Positions 32,981 to 44,334 are shown, counted from the first letter of the stretch. The stretch is 64,000 nucleotides of DNA from Lepidostoma basale (GCA_022606425.2 JAHDVF020001336.1:1488001-1552000), one strand, 5' to 3'. Program-made: numbers and translations. The notes: generated by a model from the letters alone, not told the origin.

Positions 32981-33704
32981 CGTTTTCTAGAAGTGTTATA
33001 ATTTAGTGTCATTTAACGAAAAAATTCGAAACTTTTAGAAAACCTACGTTTTCTTAAATTATAATTACGTAATGGTGAGATTTACACCACAGTTCAAGCA
33101 ACAATGAACCGTTTAATTATCTAATCGCAGTGCCATAGACAAGGAATAAAGCAATTGGCTCTTAATTTAGAAGACGTTATTTCTTGACATCGTCGTATCT
33201 TTCTTCCCTTATTTATAGCACGGAAGATTTTCTCGCTTAATTCGAGGGCTGTAAAAAAATCCAATACACCTAAAGTGTATCGTTTGTATTCATTTCGAAA
33301 TATACAGGGATTTATAATGTATATAGTGGATTGTTTAGAATATTATGGACAAAAGCTTTGAGATATTTTATTATGGTATGAGTTTATACTGAATATGGGC
33401 TTCATTCCTTCAGGCAACTGAATACAAAGCCAGTCAAAACAGTACATGTACTCCTAGCTATGTGGTGAGTTAAAAAAAACACGGAGGGAAAATTATTTTA
33501 CAGTACATTATAATATGCCGGGTAATGAGGTTGTAAATGCATTTTTTTTTTCTTCTATATTTATAATTATGCTTCAATAAGCAATTTTATGAATTTTAAT
33601 TTTAATTTTAAACATTATTGCACAAGACATACGTCTTTCAAAAATTGGTCTGTTAGTTTTTTTTTCTAATAATAATATGGTTACTTTTAAAGCGCCGTTT
33701 TTGT
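32981..33704. other. no recognised gene
   Basis: Contains paired AAGTACGTTTTCTAGAAG-type segments (32440-32490 and 32978-33060) that flank the LINE-A copy and may be the two sides of an older family-3-like repeat. No gene. Confidence 0.35.
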
Positions 33705-33850
33705 GATGTAATCTATAGCCATTTTATTGTCACATGAATTCTACACCAGACCAAAGACAGTGTGACAATCACACTGCCATCGCCGGGAATCGAACCCGGG
33801 ACCTTCAGTATCACGGTCGGAGCTCTTACCACTCTGCCACGAAGGTCGTC
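33705..33850 (-). mobile_element. SINE-A, head and body
   Basis: A box TGGCAGAGTGGTAAG and B box GGTTCGATTCC intact on the minus strand. 3' hairpin region missing. Confidence 0.8.
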
Positions 33851-34540
33851 GTTGTTGCGTGCTGTGCGTTATAAGATTACACGTGTTGAGATGATTGGGT
33901 TTTATTATGATGAGAGAATGCGAACCCTGAGCGCACGAGTCTGCGTAATCAATTGTACCCGACTGGATTATGCAGTTCCATCACGTACTGCAGATGTGAA
34001 TCAGACACATGGGGCATAGGACGAAGGATAAATTGCTTCTACACGCTGCTAGTACCTCAGTTGTTCTCACGCCCGTGACTCGCCATTTTAAGTTCGTACA
34101 CTTGTTAGTGGTACCACTTCTTGTAGCTTATGCAAAGTGACAAACACCATTCGATTATATTTCTATTATATAAATATATGTTTAATTATCGTTCAAAATA
34201 TTACGTCACATCGATGCATTAGTGTATAGGGCATCATTTTTAGTGTAACAAAATTTTATTCGCGTTTTACAAAATAAAAGTGCAGTTTTTTTTATATACA
34301 TTTTCACATGTAAGTAAAACAGAACCTTCAAAACCACATTCATGAAAAAAATGTTCAAATATTTATAACACTGATGAAGGGTTAATATTTTTAATTAATA
34401 TTTCTTGGTAGAAGTTCATTTTAAATAATAAAAATAATATAATCAAATGATTTTACTGAAATCTCTTGACGGAAGTTCATTTTAAATAATAATTAAATAA
34501 ATCGATGTTTTTTAACTACTTCCAATTTTTACTTTATTTT

Positions 34541-34640
34541 GATAGCAAACGGTTTCGCCAGGCTCGCTGGCATCGACAGACTAGAGTAGTCTGTCGATGC
34601 TAGCGAGCCTGGCGAAACCGGTCGCTGTCCGAAATAAAGA
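34541..34640. repeat. fold-back carrying two family-1 hammerhead-like cores
   Basis: About 42-bp arms meet at AGACTAGAGTAGTCT. The plus arm (34591-34623) has CTGTCGA, T, a GCTAG/CTGGC hairpin, GAAAC-CG-GTC. The minus arm has the same layout with the cleavage triplet changed to GTT after a base change. Confidence 0.6.
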
Positions 34641-34699
34641 CAAAGGTGGAAGTAGTTAAAAAACATCGTTTTATTCAATTATTATTTAAAAATAAAAAT

Positions 34700-34850
34700 A
34701 AATATCTTCTTCCTCTTCCTTATTGTAGACCTATGTGGTCTGGTCTCCAGTGTTGCTCCTCCTGTGAGGTAGATTCCCAGCTGTCCTCCCATCTTTTAGG
34801 AGGTCTTCCACGAGGACGAGTCCCATGAGGTTGATTATGCAATGCAATAT
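34700..34850 (-). mobile_element. LINE-K tail fragment
   Basis: Complement encodes a GTRPRGRPPKRWED-like stretch (GACTCGTCCTCGTGG complement). Short and broken. Confidence 0.4.
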
Positions 34851-34904
34851 TGGAGCAGACAGCAATTTTTTTATTTACAATTTTTTTTATTTTTGTATAT
34901 TTTC

Positions 34905-34990
34905 ATCTTCTGGTGGAGATGGCAGCGAGAAAGATCGGTATCGAGTAGCAACAGAAGATGGCAGCAAGCTGCCGAAACCGGTTTACGTTA
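34905..34990. repeat. family-1 fold-back with hammerhead-like core
   Basis: Plus core 34952-34983: CAGAAGA, T, GGCAGC/GCTGCC, GAAAC-CG-GTT. The opposing arm (CATCTTCTGGTGGAGATGG) is damaged. Confidence 0.5.
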
Positions 34991-35041
34991 AACATATGTA
35001 GAAGCCCACTAAATATATAATAATAAAGATTTTTTTCCTTA

Positions 35042-35066
35042 CTGATGAAGGACTTCGGTCTCCGAA
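35042..35066 (+). ncRNA. 5' half of a split hammerhead-like motif
   Basis: CTGATGA, extra A, GGAC/GTC hairpin with TTCG loop, and GAA. The remaining GAAAC-AT-GTT is at 35732-35742. The 665-bp transposon between them inserted in the GAAA box and duplicated GAA. Confidence 0.45.
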
Positions 35067-35731
35067 TAGTCCGGTCAATCTAGACCAAAAAATTAGAGTG
35101 AAGGTGCATAAAATCCCAACAAGCTGAAAATTAATAAGTAAAATTTAAAAGATCCCCATCATTTATGTGTATGGAAAAAATTTTAAAGGAAAAAAAGGTC
35201 AAAGGTCTAAAAAATGAGTTTTTCGCGATTTTCAGCAAAACGGTAAGTTTTATCAAAAAAGTACTTCATACAAAAATTATAGATCATAAAATTATCTATA
35301 AAAAATGTATCAATACTTTTTTTCCTACTAGCCACCGTTTCTGAGATATAACGATTCAAAAAGCTGTAAAAGTTGTAGATCACGTATCAGTGAATCTACC
35401 TCATAGGCGTGGAATGACGATATGACGATAACAACTTTTATAACTTTTTGAATCGTTATATCTCAGAAACGGTGGCTCGTAGGAAAAAAAGTAATGATAC
35501 ATTTTTTATAGATAGTTTTATGATCTACAATTTTTGCCTGAATATTTTTATGATAAAACTTACCGTTTTGCTGAAAATCGCGAAAAACTAATTATTTTGA
35601 CCTTTGACCTCGGATAAAAAAAATTCCATACACACAAATGATGGGGATCTTTTAAATTTTTTGAACAATTTTACTGATTTTCAGCTTGTTGGGATTTTAT
35701 GCACCTTCGAATGTCTAAATTGACCGGACTA
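35067..35731. mobile_element. non-autonomous fold-back DNA transposon, 3-bp TSD
   Basis: Starts TAGTCCGGTCAAT and ends ATTGACCGGACTA; inverted repeats extend roughly 300 bp per side (AGCAAAACGGTAAGTTT, GCCACCGTTTCTGAGATATA), leaving a small middle. Direct GAA flanks at 35064-35066 and 35732-35734. Same family as 59961-61700. A terminal block differs between the two ends (CATTCGAAGG against CCAAAAAATTAG), as in the larger copy. Confidence 0.9.
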
Positions 35732-35997
35732 GAAACATGTTTTTTTTTTTTTAATTAAATGGTTTTAATAGAGTTCCCGTTGTATACAGAGTTCAAAAAA
35801 ACATTGTTCAATGAATCCGCAACACATAGTTATAGCGAATATAGAAGGAAAACAGGACCTTTTTACTTATTCGTGAATATATTTTCCACTAGATTAGTAC
35901 CAACATACTATTTTCCAAGTAGGTGTATGTTTTAATTAATTTGAGTAGGCTTATAAAAAACCTATTACAACAAAACCAAGCAAATTTAAAAGTAAAC

Positions 35998-36710
35998 TAA
36001 CTAACAAACCATCAGGCTGTCTAACCAAAGGGGTAGGCAGAAAGATTGGACCACCACACTGTTCTTTCATGACATAATTCTCTCTATTCCTCAAAATTCA
36101 TACATCGTCTCGTGCACACGCATCGATCTTTCTGACTCCTCACGTGGCCAACATTCAATATTTGATTAATTTGATCGTGCCACATTTTCCTCGGTCTTCC
36201 TCTATTTCTAGTTCCATTAACATCGTTAACATATACTTATTTTACCATTCTTTCCGTGCGTCCAAACCATCTTAATGATGCTTTCATTATTTTGTTCATA
36301 ACACCATCATTCGCACCGCTTTCACTTCTTATATTTTGATTTGACACTATCATATACAGAATATCCACACCTTCGTCAAAGAGATCTTATTTCTACTGCA
36401 TTTATTCTACTTTCATCCTTCTTTTGCCTGTTCCGTGTTTCACTTCCATACATAAGGGTCGGTATAAAAACATCATTGTGCATTGCCATTTTAACTTTTT
36501 TGGATATGTTTTTGTTTGCGATGACAACTTTAAGTGCAGCATTCTCTTTGTTGTCTGCCCCAACCCTTCTTTCAATATCCCTCTCCACTAACATACTATC
36601 TAAATACACGAACTCATCTACTTACTCCAAATGTTCACCATTCACGCTAATGTTGTAGACTGTCATGATTTCTTCTCTTTCAAAAATCATTTACCTTGGA
36701 CTTATTCACA
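35998..36710 (-). mobile_element. LINE-A 3' end, decayed
   Basis: From the terminus (CCATCAGGCTGTCTAACC) through GRPRKMWHDQIN and GSETRNRQKKDESRINAV to the RT end (VNGEHLE.VDEFVYLDS). Several deletions, including one in the RDIERR/TRDG region. Confidence 0.7.
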
Positions 36711-37214
36711 TTCATCAAATTATAATTAAAAAAATTAATTAATATGCTCGTTAAAACACCATTTCTACGAATACGCTGGTTTCTGTTTAATATCCCGACA
36801 GCTCTAATTAAAAAGACATTAACCATTTTATGAATGGAATTTTTCTTCATGTAAGTTAGTTTCTCTTGAATAAAACGGAAGCACGTTGACATTGACGAAT
36901 TTTATTTAACCATTTGAATAATCAGGAGTTCTGCACGCTTGTGGTGAAATATTCAAATTCAGGTCATTTTAGACTGGCCTCACACGAAATCTGCTTTGTC
37001 GTATCACGGAATTATGTCTGATTTGAACAAGGGGAATCAATAATAGATGTTTCGCTTCGCCAGCGCTTATCCGGTATTATTTACTTGAAACAATCCTATT
37101 TCAGTGATAATATTGAATTAAATATACAAACACAGTGATGCAATCGTATTTCATTAGTTTAAAACTAATTATAAGTAAATAGCATATTGTTTTGGCCGAA
37201 ACACTATGATACTT
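36711..37214. other. no recognised gene
   Basis: AT-rich noncoding. No motif recognised. Confidence 0.4.
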
Positions 37215-37690
37215 CAACATTCTTCTTCTTCTTCTTCTTCCGGTCCACTCCTGGACAAAGGCCTCCTCCATTCGCTTCCATATCACTCTGGCCTGTACAG
37301 ACTGCATCCAAGTTTTTCCGACGTGTGTGTTCAGATGATCCTTCCACCGTATTTGCGATCCCCCTGCACTTCGCTTTGCCATCCACGGTCTCCAAGTCAG
37401 CTCTCTACTTTTCATCTGACCTTCTGGCTACGGTGGATGATATCAGTGACCTTTGTTTTTTCTCTCACCGTATCGTTTCTGACTCTGTCTCTATCGGCGT
37501 ATTCCTAACATGGCTTTTTCCATGACTCTCTGAGTAACTCGTAGTTTCACCGCACTTTGTTTGGACAATGTAACAGTTTCAAGACCATAAGTCTGGCAGA
37601 AGACTGTCAGAACGCAGGCTTCATAGACTTTTCGACTCATAGACTTCAACATTATTACTATTAATTTTTTTCTTTTTATTCGCTGAGAGT
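37215..37690 (-). mobile_element. LINE-E 3' end, broken
   Basis: Minus strand pieces: VYEACVLTVFCQTYGLETVT, LSKQSAVKLRVTQRVMEKAM, LGIRR, then AGGSQIRWKDHLNTHVGKTW and ARVIWKRMEEAFVQEW. Ends in an AAG-rich tail (CTT at 37222-37239). Confidence 0.75.
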
Positions 37691-37695
37691 GTCGC

Positions 37696-37731
37696 GACAG
37701 CTGTTTCACCAGCCGATGTTGGCATCATCAG
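37696..37731 (-). ncRNA. hammerhead-ribozyme-like motif (family 2)
   Basis: Canonical CTGATGA, extra T, GCCAAC/GCTGGT hairpin with one mismatch and ATCG loop, GAAAC, a longer helix III candidate (AGCT) and GTC. No convincing helix I. Confidence 0.4.
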
Positions 37732-37944
37732 GTGTTACAATAAACTATCATAATAATAATCAACTATCTAATCAACATTTACATATAAGGTGATGACTTG
37801 GGGAAATCGCTAGTCCGCTGACTGCGGAGAACAAAGAGGATTGGAGGCGTTTTGGTTTAGCCACAGTTCCATAGATCATGACCTTCAATAATGAGGAAAC
37901 GAAGAAAGAACGTTGTTACATAATTGTTTTACTTGTTGTTATAT

Positions 37945-38690
37945 ATAAAGAAGATTTCACGAGGTAGCGGCGAAAAAAGGTCTCAAAATTAACATGTCCA
38001 AGACAGTAGACGAAGTCCACGAATGACATCGCAATCTTGTTCCACGGTGTCCCCCTTGTGACCACGACCAGCTTTTGCTACCTCAGTAGTATGATAGCAG
38101 GCTCGGGAGGTACGGAGGAAGATGTAGCCAGCAGACTCAACAAGGCATGGGGAGCTTTCGCTCTGCTTCGCCCTGTATGGCGTTCCAGTATCATTTCGAG
38201 AAAGCTCAAACTCCAAATATTAGAAGTAGCGTAAAAACGTACTGCTATACGGATGTGAGACTTGGAAATCTACCGCGGACGTTATTGTAAAACTCCCAGG
38301 TGTTTATAAATTGGTGCCTTTGCTTAATATTCAAGATATATTGGCCTTAAACAGTGTCAAATGCCGTTCTCGGGACCATGGCAGGTGAAAAGCCAATTAG
38401 AGAACAAGTCGCTAGACGCAAATGGCAGTGGATCAGTCACACTCTGAGACGGAACCCAGCCTGCATCGCTCAGGGCGCACTAGACTGGTCGCCTATAGGA
38501 GGAAAGAGGAAACGAGGCAGACCTAGAGCCACCTGGAGAAGAGCCCTGCAAAACGAGGAGCAAGGCAGCAGGCCTCACTTGGGATGATGTTAGGCATCAG
38601 GCATGCGAAAGAGTCGGGTGGAGATGGTTCTTTGAGGCCTTATGTACCACGGAGGTGTGACAGGGCAAAAATAAGAAGAAGATATATAAA
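37945..38690 (+). mobile_element. LINE-D, RT end and tail, broken
   Basis: A longer LINE-D copy. KKGLKINMSKT (thumb entry), then PLVTTTSFCYLSSMIAGSGG, LRPVWRSSIISRKLKLQILE, and the tail VARRKWQWISHTLRRNP, GGKRKRGRPRATWRRAL. Frames change at least three times. Confidence 0.75.
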
Positions 38691-38931
38691 GAAAAAAATA
38701 TATTCTGCCGTATGTGTAAATCAAAATCACATTTTAAATTTAAATGAACCTCAATGCGGCCTCTTTGATATTTACTAAGGTGAGTCGTTATGACAAATCC
38801 TTCGAAGCAACATCGCTCAATGTCACTCAACAGCAATGCAGTAACGTCATAAAATTGCATCCAATGCACTCCATTGCAGATTAATGATACATAACAATGG
38901 ACGATTCAAAATACATCAAGGGCATAACATA
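38691..38931. other. no recognised gene
   Basis: Noncoding flank; frames here lack motifs. Confidence 0.35.
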
Positions 38932-39030
38932 CTAACAAACCATCACGTCGTTTCTCCAAAGGGGTAGGCAGAAAAATATTAGACCGCCACACTATTATTT
39001 CCTGACAAACTTCTCTCGATTCATCTAACT
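38932..39030 (-). mobile_element. LINE-A 3' terminus
   Basis: ACCATCACGTCGTTTCTCC plus the following 60 bp of the LINE-A end. Directly followed by the GTTA tail of a second copy. Confidence 0.6.
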
Positions 39031-39569
39031 AACTAACTAACAAAAAATGAACCGCAACACTGTTCTGTCCTGACATACTTCTCTCGCTTCCTCTACATTC
39101 ATACATCTTGTCATTCACGTACGTCGATTTCTCCGACTCCTTACGTGACCGACATTCAGTATTTGATTGATTCGATCGTGCCACGTTTTCCTCGGCCTTC
39201 CTCTATTTCTAGCTCCGTTCACGTCGTTTACATATACCTTCTTCACCATTCTCTCTTCACTCATTCTTTCCATGTGTCTAAACCATCTTTACGGCCCTTT
39301 CATTATTTTGTTTAAAACAATTTCATTCGCACCGCATTCACTTCTTTTACTTGCATTTGACACTATCATATACAGAATTAGCACACTTTCGTCTAAGAGA
39401 TCTCATTTCTACTGCATTTATTCTACTTTCATCCTTCTTTTACCAGTTCCATGCTTCACTTCGTCACATAAGGACCGGTACAAGAACACCATTGTGCACT
39501 GCCATGTTAGCTTTTTTCTACTTTCTTCTTTCTTTTGCCAGTTACATGCTTCACTTCCATACATAAGGG
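39024..39569 (-). mobile_element. LINE-A 3' region with internal duplication
   Basis: GTTA tail at 39024-39042, then usual LINE-A coding sequence. The ESRINA...NWQKKEE...MAV segment occurs twice (about 39415-39500 and 39515-39570) in tandem. Confidence 0.7.
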
Positions 39570-39900
39570 CCAGTACAAGAATAATGTCTTCAATTTTGCA
39601 GGTTTTGCGAATTTCTTCATTGGGTATCCTATCTCTAAGCGTTCTCCCCACAATAGGTCCCAATATTCTCATTTCTGCTACTCTTAAGAGATGTTTAGTT
39701 TTGACAGCGTCTGCTCTTGCTTCGATTCCGTATGTCATTATGTGCCTGATGCATGTTTTATAAATTCTAACTTTGCTTTCCACTTTCCATTGTCCCAGAC
39801 AGTGTCACTTAGACATCTGGATATAACTGCAGCTTTATCAATCTGGACTTCTCTCATTATACTTCTCAAACGGAATGGAACCTATATACGAGTATAAAGC
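39570..39900 (-). mobile_element. LINE-J thumb and tail, fused to LINE-A
   Basis: Minus frame 39418-39783 reads VESKVRIYKTCIRHIMTYGI then EARADAVKTKHLLRVAEMRI and IPNEEIRKTCKIEDI, then enters LINE-A in frame without a stop. Confidence 0.7.
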
Positions 39901-40016
39901 ATTCTTTGTAGATCGTCTTCACTTTTTGCCAGTATTGTTGCATCGTCAGCATAGCATACCACATTGATGAGTTTTTCTCCCATCCTATATCCGAACTAAA
40001 AACCCTGAATATTTCA

Positions 40017-40705
40017 TTTCATTTATTTATTTATAAAGATTACAAACATTACAGATGCGTCCAAGTTGTCTGCAATCTCAAAATTACATAATTAGATATA
40101 CATATTTTCAAAATAACATTAAAAAAATAACAAAATACATAAATACTACGGCATCAGAGATAACAATCACAACATTGATATTGCATCCCTGAGGCAACTC
40201 ACACTATCACGAAATATGTCGACCTCCAAGGCGACCGGTTAAACAATAAGATTGCCTTACCCACAGTCATAACCATTGGCAGGTTGGTTCTGCAGCGCGG
40301 CAAATAAAACAATCTGTGCTGTCTTTGACGAATGTAATTATTAGGGACAAATAGATCTATATCACTTAGGACATCCGAGTTTTGTATACGGCCGCCAATC
40401 AGCTGAAAGAAGTAAATTCCAAATGGATATTCCTCCTTCTCTCCAATGATTGGTAGCTTAGCATACCTAGCAAGAATTCAGTCGGAAAGAGTCACGGGTA
40501 ATAACCGCGCTCCCTGAGGTAAAGAAAGCGCAGAAATTCTTTCTGCACTCGCTCCACCATCAGAGAATATCGGATCCCAGGCGGTGACCAAATAACGGAA
40601 CTATTTTCCAGCCGACTTCTTACCAGGAAATTATACAATACCCGAAGTACCTGAGTGTTTGAAAATATCTTAACATTCCTAAAAACAAATCCAAGCATTT
40701 TAATG
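40017..40705 (-). mobile_element. LINE-B relative, 3' fragment
   Basis: Frame 40492-40698: MLGFVFRNVKIFSNTQVLRV then RSRLENSSVIWSPPGIRYSL and VQKEFLRFLYLRERGYYP, aligning with the LINE-B thumb. The rest to the 3' end is broken. Subfamily distinct from 11452-13816. Confidence 0.75.
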
Positions 40706-40711
40706 GAACTA

Positions 40712-41130
40712 TTACTAACTAACTAACCATCACACCGTCTCCCCGAAAGGGTAGGCAGAAAGAATGGACTGTCACACTTTTACTGATGTGGCACTCCATC
40801 CTTCTCTTTTTGCCCAGCGGGAGACGCGGTGTGATGGGTTGCGAACCTCATCGCCACCAATAGGCATCTCCCGCGCACACTTCGATCGTCCAACACCCAC
40901 AAAAAAATCTAAAACAAATAATATAAAATAAAATAACAAAATAAAAACAATTTAACACAAAACGTTATTTTTAGATGGTGCACATATTGACTATTCAATT
41001 TATGTTCCGCGAATCCACCGTTTTTTTTTTAATTTAGCACATAATGTAATAACACATAATGTTTTTTTCGATGTTACACATGTTGACATGGACGATCCGG
41101 ACTTTTGTGTTTATTTAATTTATGTTAAGA
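40712..41130 (-). mobile_element. SINE-C, second copy
   Basis: GTTA tail and LINE-A terminus joined to the same body as 25622-26030 (GAGACGCGGTGTGATGGGTT, CATCGCCACCAATAGGCATC). Contains an additional partly duplicated piece (AACACATAATGTTTTTTTCG) near 41040-41100. Confidence 0.6.
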
Positions 41131-41824
41131 CCAGCAAGAACTTTAAAATAATATTGAAGAAATTATTCAAATTGTCATTGGAACAAATGAAAAATTTATT
41201 TTTCTGTCAAAATCCTTTATAAAAACGATAAAACTAATATGAAATATATAAAACGATGGAACTATTACAGTATTATAAAAAAAGTATATATTGAATCTAA
41301 GAAGACGCAACAAGTACAGGCCAAACATTGTCACGAATCTAACAGTTTTATACTGCGTGAAACCGCCCTTAACATGGTGGGTTAACACAACAGTCTTTTT
41401 GTGATATAATTAATGGTCCTCAGAGATTTATGTGTTTTCCATTACTCGCCATTTCTTTGTTCAGGCCTTTGATTTATGTGTTTTTGTATTGAAACTGTAT
41501 TACTTGCAATAATAGATACCGTCTTTATAATGAAATGGTATCACTGAAATAAGTTTTTTTTCTATTCTTTGTTAGAAAAATTTCGTGACCTTACCCAAGA
41601 TTATTCGATACTGTTACGTTTTAAGTAATTGATTCGAATTTCAAAATTATCATAATCAAACAAAGTAAGTACCCGCTTGGATTTTACCGTACTGTTTAAA
41701 TAAAAACACTGTTATTAAATATCACAATTGATTTCGTATGAAGTACTTAATTTTTGGTGTGACATTATTAAATAAAATAATATTACACTTTTAGTATTTG
41801 TATCAAAATCACTTTATTTGGTAA
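41131..41824. other. no recognised gene
   Basis: AT-rich noncoding. Confidence 0.4.
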
Positions 41825-41864
41825 CACCAACTGATTTCACTCCGGCCGGAGCTTCGTCAGGATG
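41825..41864 (-). ncRNA. complete hammerhead-ribozyme-like fold (family 6)
   Basis: Minus strand: CATC, canonical box CTGACGA, extra A, hairpin GCTCC/GGAGT closing GGCC, GAAAT, loop CA, GTT, then GGTG. CATC and GGTG pair (four pairs, one wobble) as helix I; helix III is A-U and U-G with a 2-base loop. All core positions fit the hammerhead consensus except the extra A after the box. Cleavage would be after GTT. Related sequence at 58759-58797. Confidence 0.6.
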
Positions 41865-42218
41865 AGAGAGTAAACAAAATATAAAATCAGAGAACAATAT
41901 ATGAAGAAAAAAATATAAACTAGAGGGGAGAAAAAGGAATAGGAGAAAGTGTGCACGAGGACGAATAGAATGATAAAATGGTGAGTCATGCTCATCAGAG
42001 AAAAAATATTGAGAATATCTTATTCAGATTTTACTGGCGGAAAAGGCAGTTAAATTTAAAAAAATATATATTTTTATGAAAATAATTAAAATTAGGAACA
42101 TAGCTAATATGGAACTATGAGAAAAATTAGTTTGATTATTAATTAAGGGCAGATTATTGTTAAGGTCTTTATATTTATTTCGAATTAATTTCGATTATAT
42201 TTCTTTCGAAATTGTCGC

Positions 42219-42254
42219 GACAGCTTTTTCGCTAACCGGTGTTAGCATCGTCAG
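42219..42254 (-). ncRNA. hammerhead-ribozyme-like motif (family 2)
   Basis: CTGACGA, extra T, perfect GCTAAC/GTTAGC hairpin with ACCG loop, GAAAA, AGCT, GTC. Compared with 37696 the hairpin has changed on both strands and stays paired. Confidence 0.45.
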
Positions 42255-42804
42255 GTGTTATATTCAACTAAAATACAATAGAAAGATTTAGTTTATATAG
42301 GATTGAATTTCTGTAAACTGTTTTTTCTCCTTTATAATAATAATTAAAATATTGTGTGTATCTTCTTCCCCTTCTAATCATTTTAGATCCTATATCCTAT
42401 AAACGTCGTGACAATTTCAAAAGAATTAAAATCAATTGTGATATTATATAATAGTGCTTTCATTTAAACATTTAATAATTTTGAAATATAAAAGTGTTTC
42501 CGTCAAAACAATGGTTTCATGTTTTTATTATAGGTGGCAATATTTTTTTAAACAATTTAAAAATTCACAATTTAACAGTTCACGATTTAATACTAATAAT
42601 TTGATTTTAATCACCTTTTAAATTATGACAATTTATGTTAATAAAAAAAGGCATATACTAATAGTTTTCATTCTATCTTTTTGTTATAGTTATTTAATTA
42701 AAATAATTAAAAATATACTCTGTTAACACATATAAATATAAATAATTACATCCCCTGATAAAATAAATACGTACTATAAAGAATACGTAACATTTGAGAA
42801 TTTA
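42255..42804. other. no recognised gene
   Basis: AT-rich noncoding. Confidence 0.4.
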
Positions 42805-43065
42805 TTAATGGTGTCAAATGCTAATATAAAAAGTGAATGCAATGGGAATGAAAGTGATATGAATAAAAATAATTAAAGCGTCATAAAGATGGTTAAAACA
42901 TGAGGAATGTCGGAACGAAGAAAGAACGATAAAGAAAGTTTATGTAAACGGATCAAGAAACAGAGGAAGACTGAGGAAAATGTGGCTCAATCTAATCGAT
43001 CAAATATTCGGCCACGCACGTTGTCGGAGATATCTACGTGCTTGCATGACACGATGAATGATTTT
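42805..43065 (+). mobile_element. LINE-A fragment, decayed
   Basis: Plus strand SNANIKSECNGNESDMNKN, then RNRGRLRKMWLNLID and HARCRRYLRACMTR in shifting frames. Confidence 0.55.
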
Positions 43066-43069
43066 TTTT

Positions 43070-43185
43070 ATTTTTTTTTTCCTTGTATACAACAGGTCGT
43101 TAAAACCCAATTACTGTATACAATTTATTTTTAGCTATTTTATTCATTCCCGTGACATGTGATAGCCAATCTATCGTCATTTTAT
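43070..43185 (-). mobile_element. SINE-A, 3' half (split copy)
   Basis: A-rich end, 3' hairpin and body to GTCATTTTAT at 43176-43185. The head resumes at 43822 after a LINE-A insertion. Confidence 0.8.
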
Positions 43186-43811
43186 AAAACTAACTAACTT
43201 ACTAACACGCCATTTCCCCGGAGGGGTAGGCAGAGAGGATGAATCGCCACAATGCTCTGTCCTGGCATACCTCTCGGGTTTCTCTACATTCATACATCGT
43301 ACCATGCACGCACGTCGATTATTGCGACTTCGAATGTGGCCGCCTTTTAGTAATTTGGCCATGCCATGTTTTCCTCGGTCGTCCTCGGCTTCTTTTCCAC
43401 TCACGCTGCTTGTGTACAACTTTTTAGCCATTCTACTCTCATCCATTCGTTCCATATGTCCAAACCATCTCAGGGATAATTTTTTTAATTTTATCCATAA
43501 TGCATTCATCTGGCTTACATTTCTCTCTTATTTCATCATTCGGTATTCTATCATACAACGTTTTCCCACACATTTTTCTTAGTGATCTCATTTCTACGGC
43601 GTTTATCCTGCTTTCATCCTTCTTTTGCCAGCTCCAAGCTTTACTTCCATACATGAGAGTTGGCACTAGAACTCCATTGTGTACTGCCATCTTTGCTTCT
43701 GTGGATATATTTCTATTTGCAGTAATGACTTTGAGTGCGCCATTTATTTTATTCCCAGCACTAACCCTTCGTTCGATGTCTTTCTCCATTTTTCCGTCTT
43801 TTGTAAACATG
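43186..43811 (-). mobile_element. LINE-A insertion in SINE-A with 10-bp TSD
   Basis: A 626-bp 5'-truncated LINE-A flanked by exact GTCATTTTAT duplications (43176-43185, 43812-43821). The 3' tail on the left is GTTA repeats plus a few A/T. Coding frames 43439-43816 and 43177-43509 give KMEKDIERRVSAGNKINGAL, LMYGSKAWSWQKKDESRINA, LRWFGHMERMDESRM. It is a distinct subfamily (TLYDRIPNDEIREKCKPDEC). Confidence 0.9.
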
Positions 43812-43922
43812 GTCATTTTATTGTCATTTGAATTCTACACTCTGGTGACAATCACATTGTGACATTGCCATTGTCGGTAATCCAACCCAGTACCTTCGGT
43901 ATAGAAGTCAGAGCTCTTAGTT
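43812..43922 (-). mobile_element. SINE-A, 5' half (split copy)
   Basis: Continuation of the copy at 43070-43185, with decayed B box (GGTTGGATTACC) and the head ending near TAAGAGCTCTGAC. Confidence 0.75.
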
Positions 43923-43924
43923 AG

Positions 43925-44105
43925 TTAGCTCACAGTTAAGGAATCGAAAGAAGTATGTCAGGAAAGATGAGCATGGCTGTCAATTCATATACAGATTTAC
44001 TACATATTCGTCTAAAAGATTTCATTTCTACTTCTTTCATCCTTATTTTACCAGTTCCACGTTTCACATCACATACATAAGGATCGATACACGAACACCA
44101 TAATG
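43925..44105. mobile_element. LINE-A remnants
   Basis: A short terminus-like piece (GTTAGTTAGCTC, ATGTCAGGAAAGA) in plus orientation followed by a minus-strand segment around RLRDLIST/GSEAW. Rearranged. Confidence 0.45.
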
Positions 44106-44334
44106 AAAACGAATAGTAAAAAGAGTTTGTTTAGAGTCTATAGTAAAAACGGGTGTACATCATAAAGCTATTTTGAAAATAAATATTTACCCGGGGTTCG
44201 TTATAGGCAGAATATTCATGCAACCAATATTTAAGATTCAATACACAGGGGGCTGCAAAGTTAACTCGCTTATTAATTAAAAGGAAAAAAAATATATTTT
44301 CTTAAATATTTTAATTTTAATTTATTTTATTTAT

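Noticed and set aside
34367..34400. CTGATGA at 34371 as a further hammerhead
   Set aside because: No hairpin followed by GAAA at the right distance.
37696..37731. Fully functional hammerhead in family 2
   Set aside because: Core and hairpin are good, but I could not find helix I in any family-2 copy; kept only as a motif.
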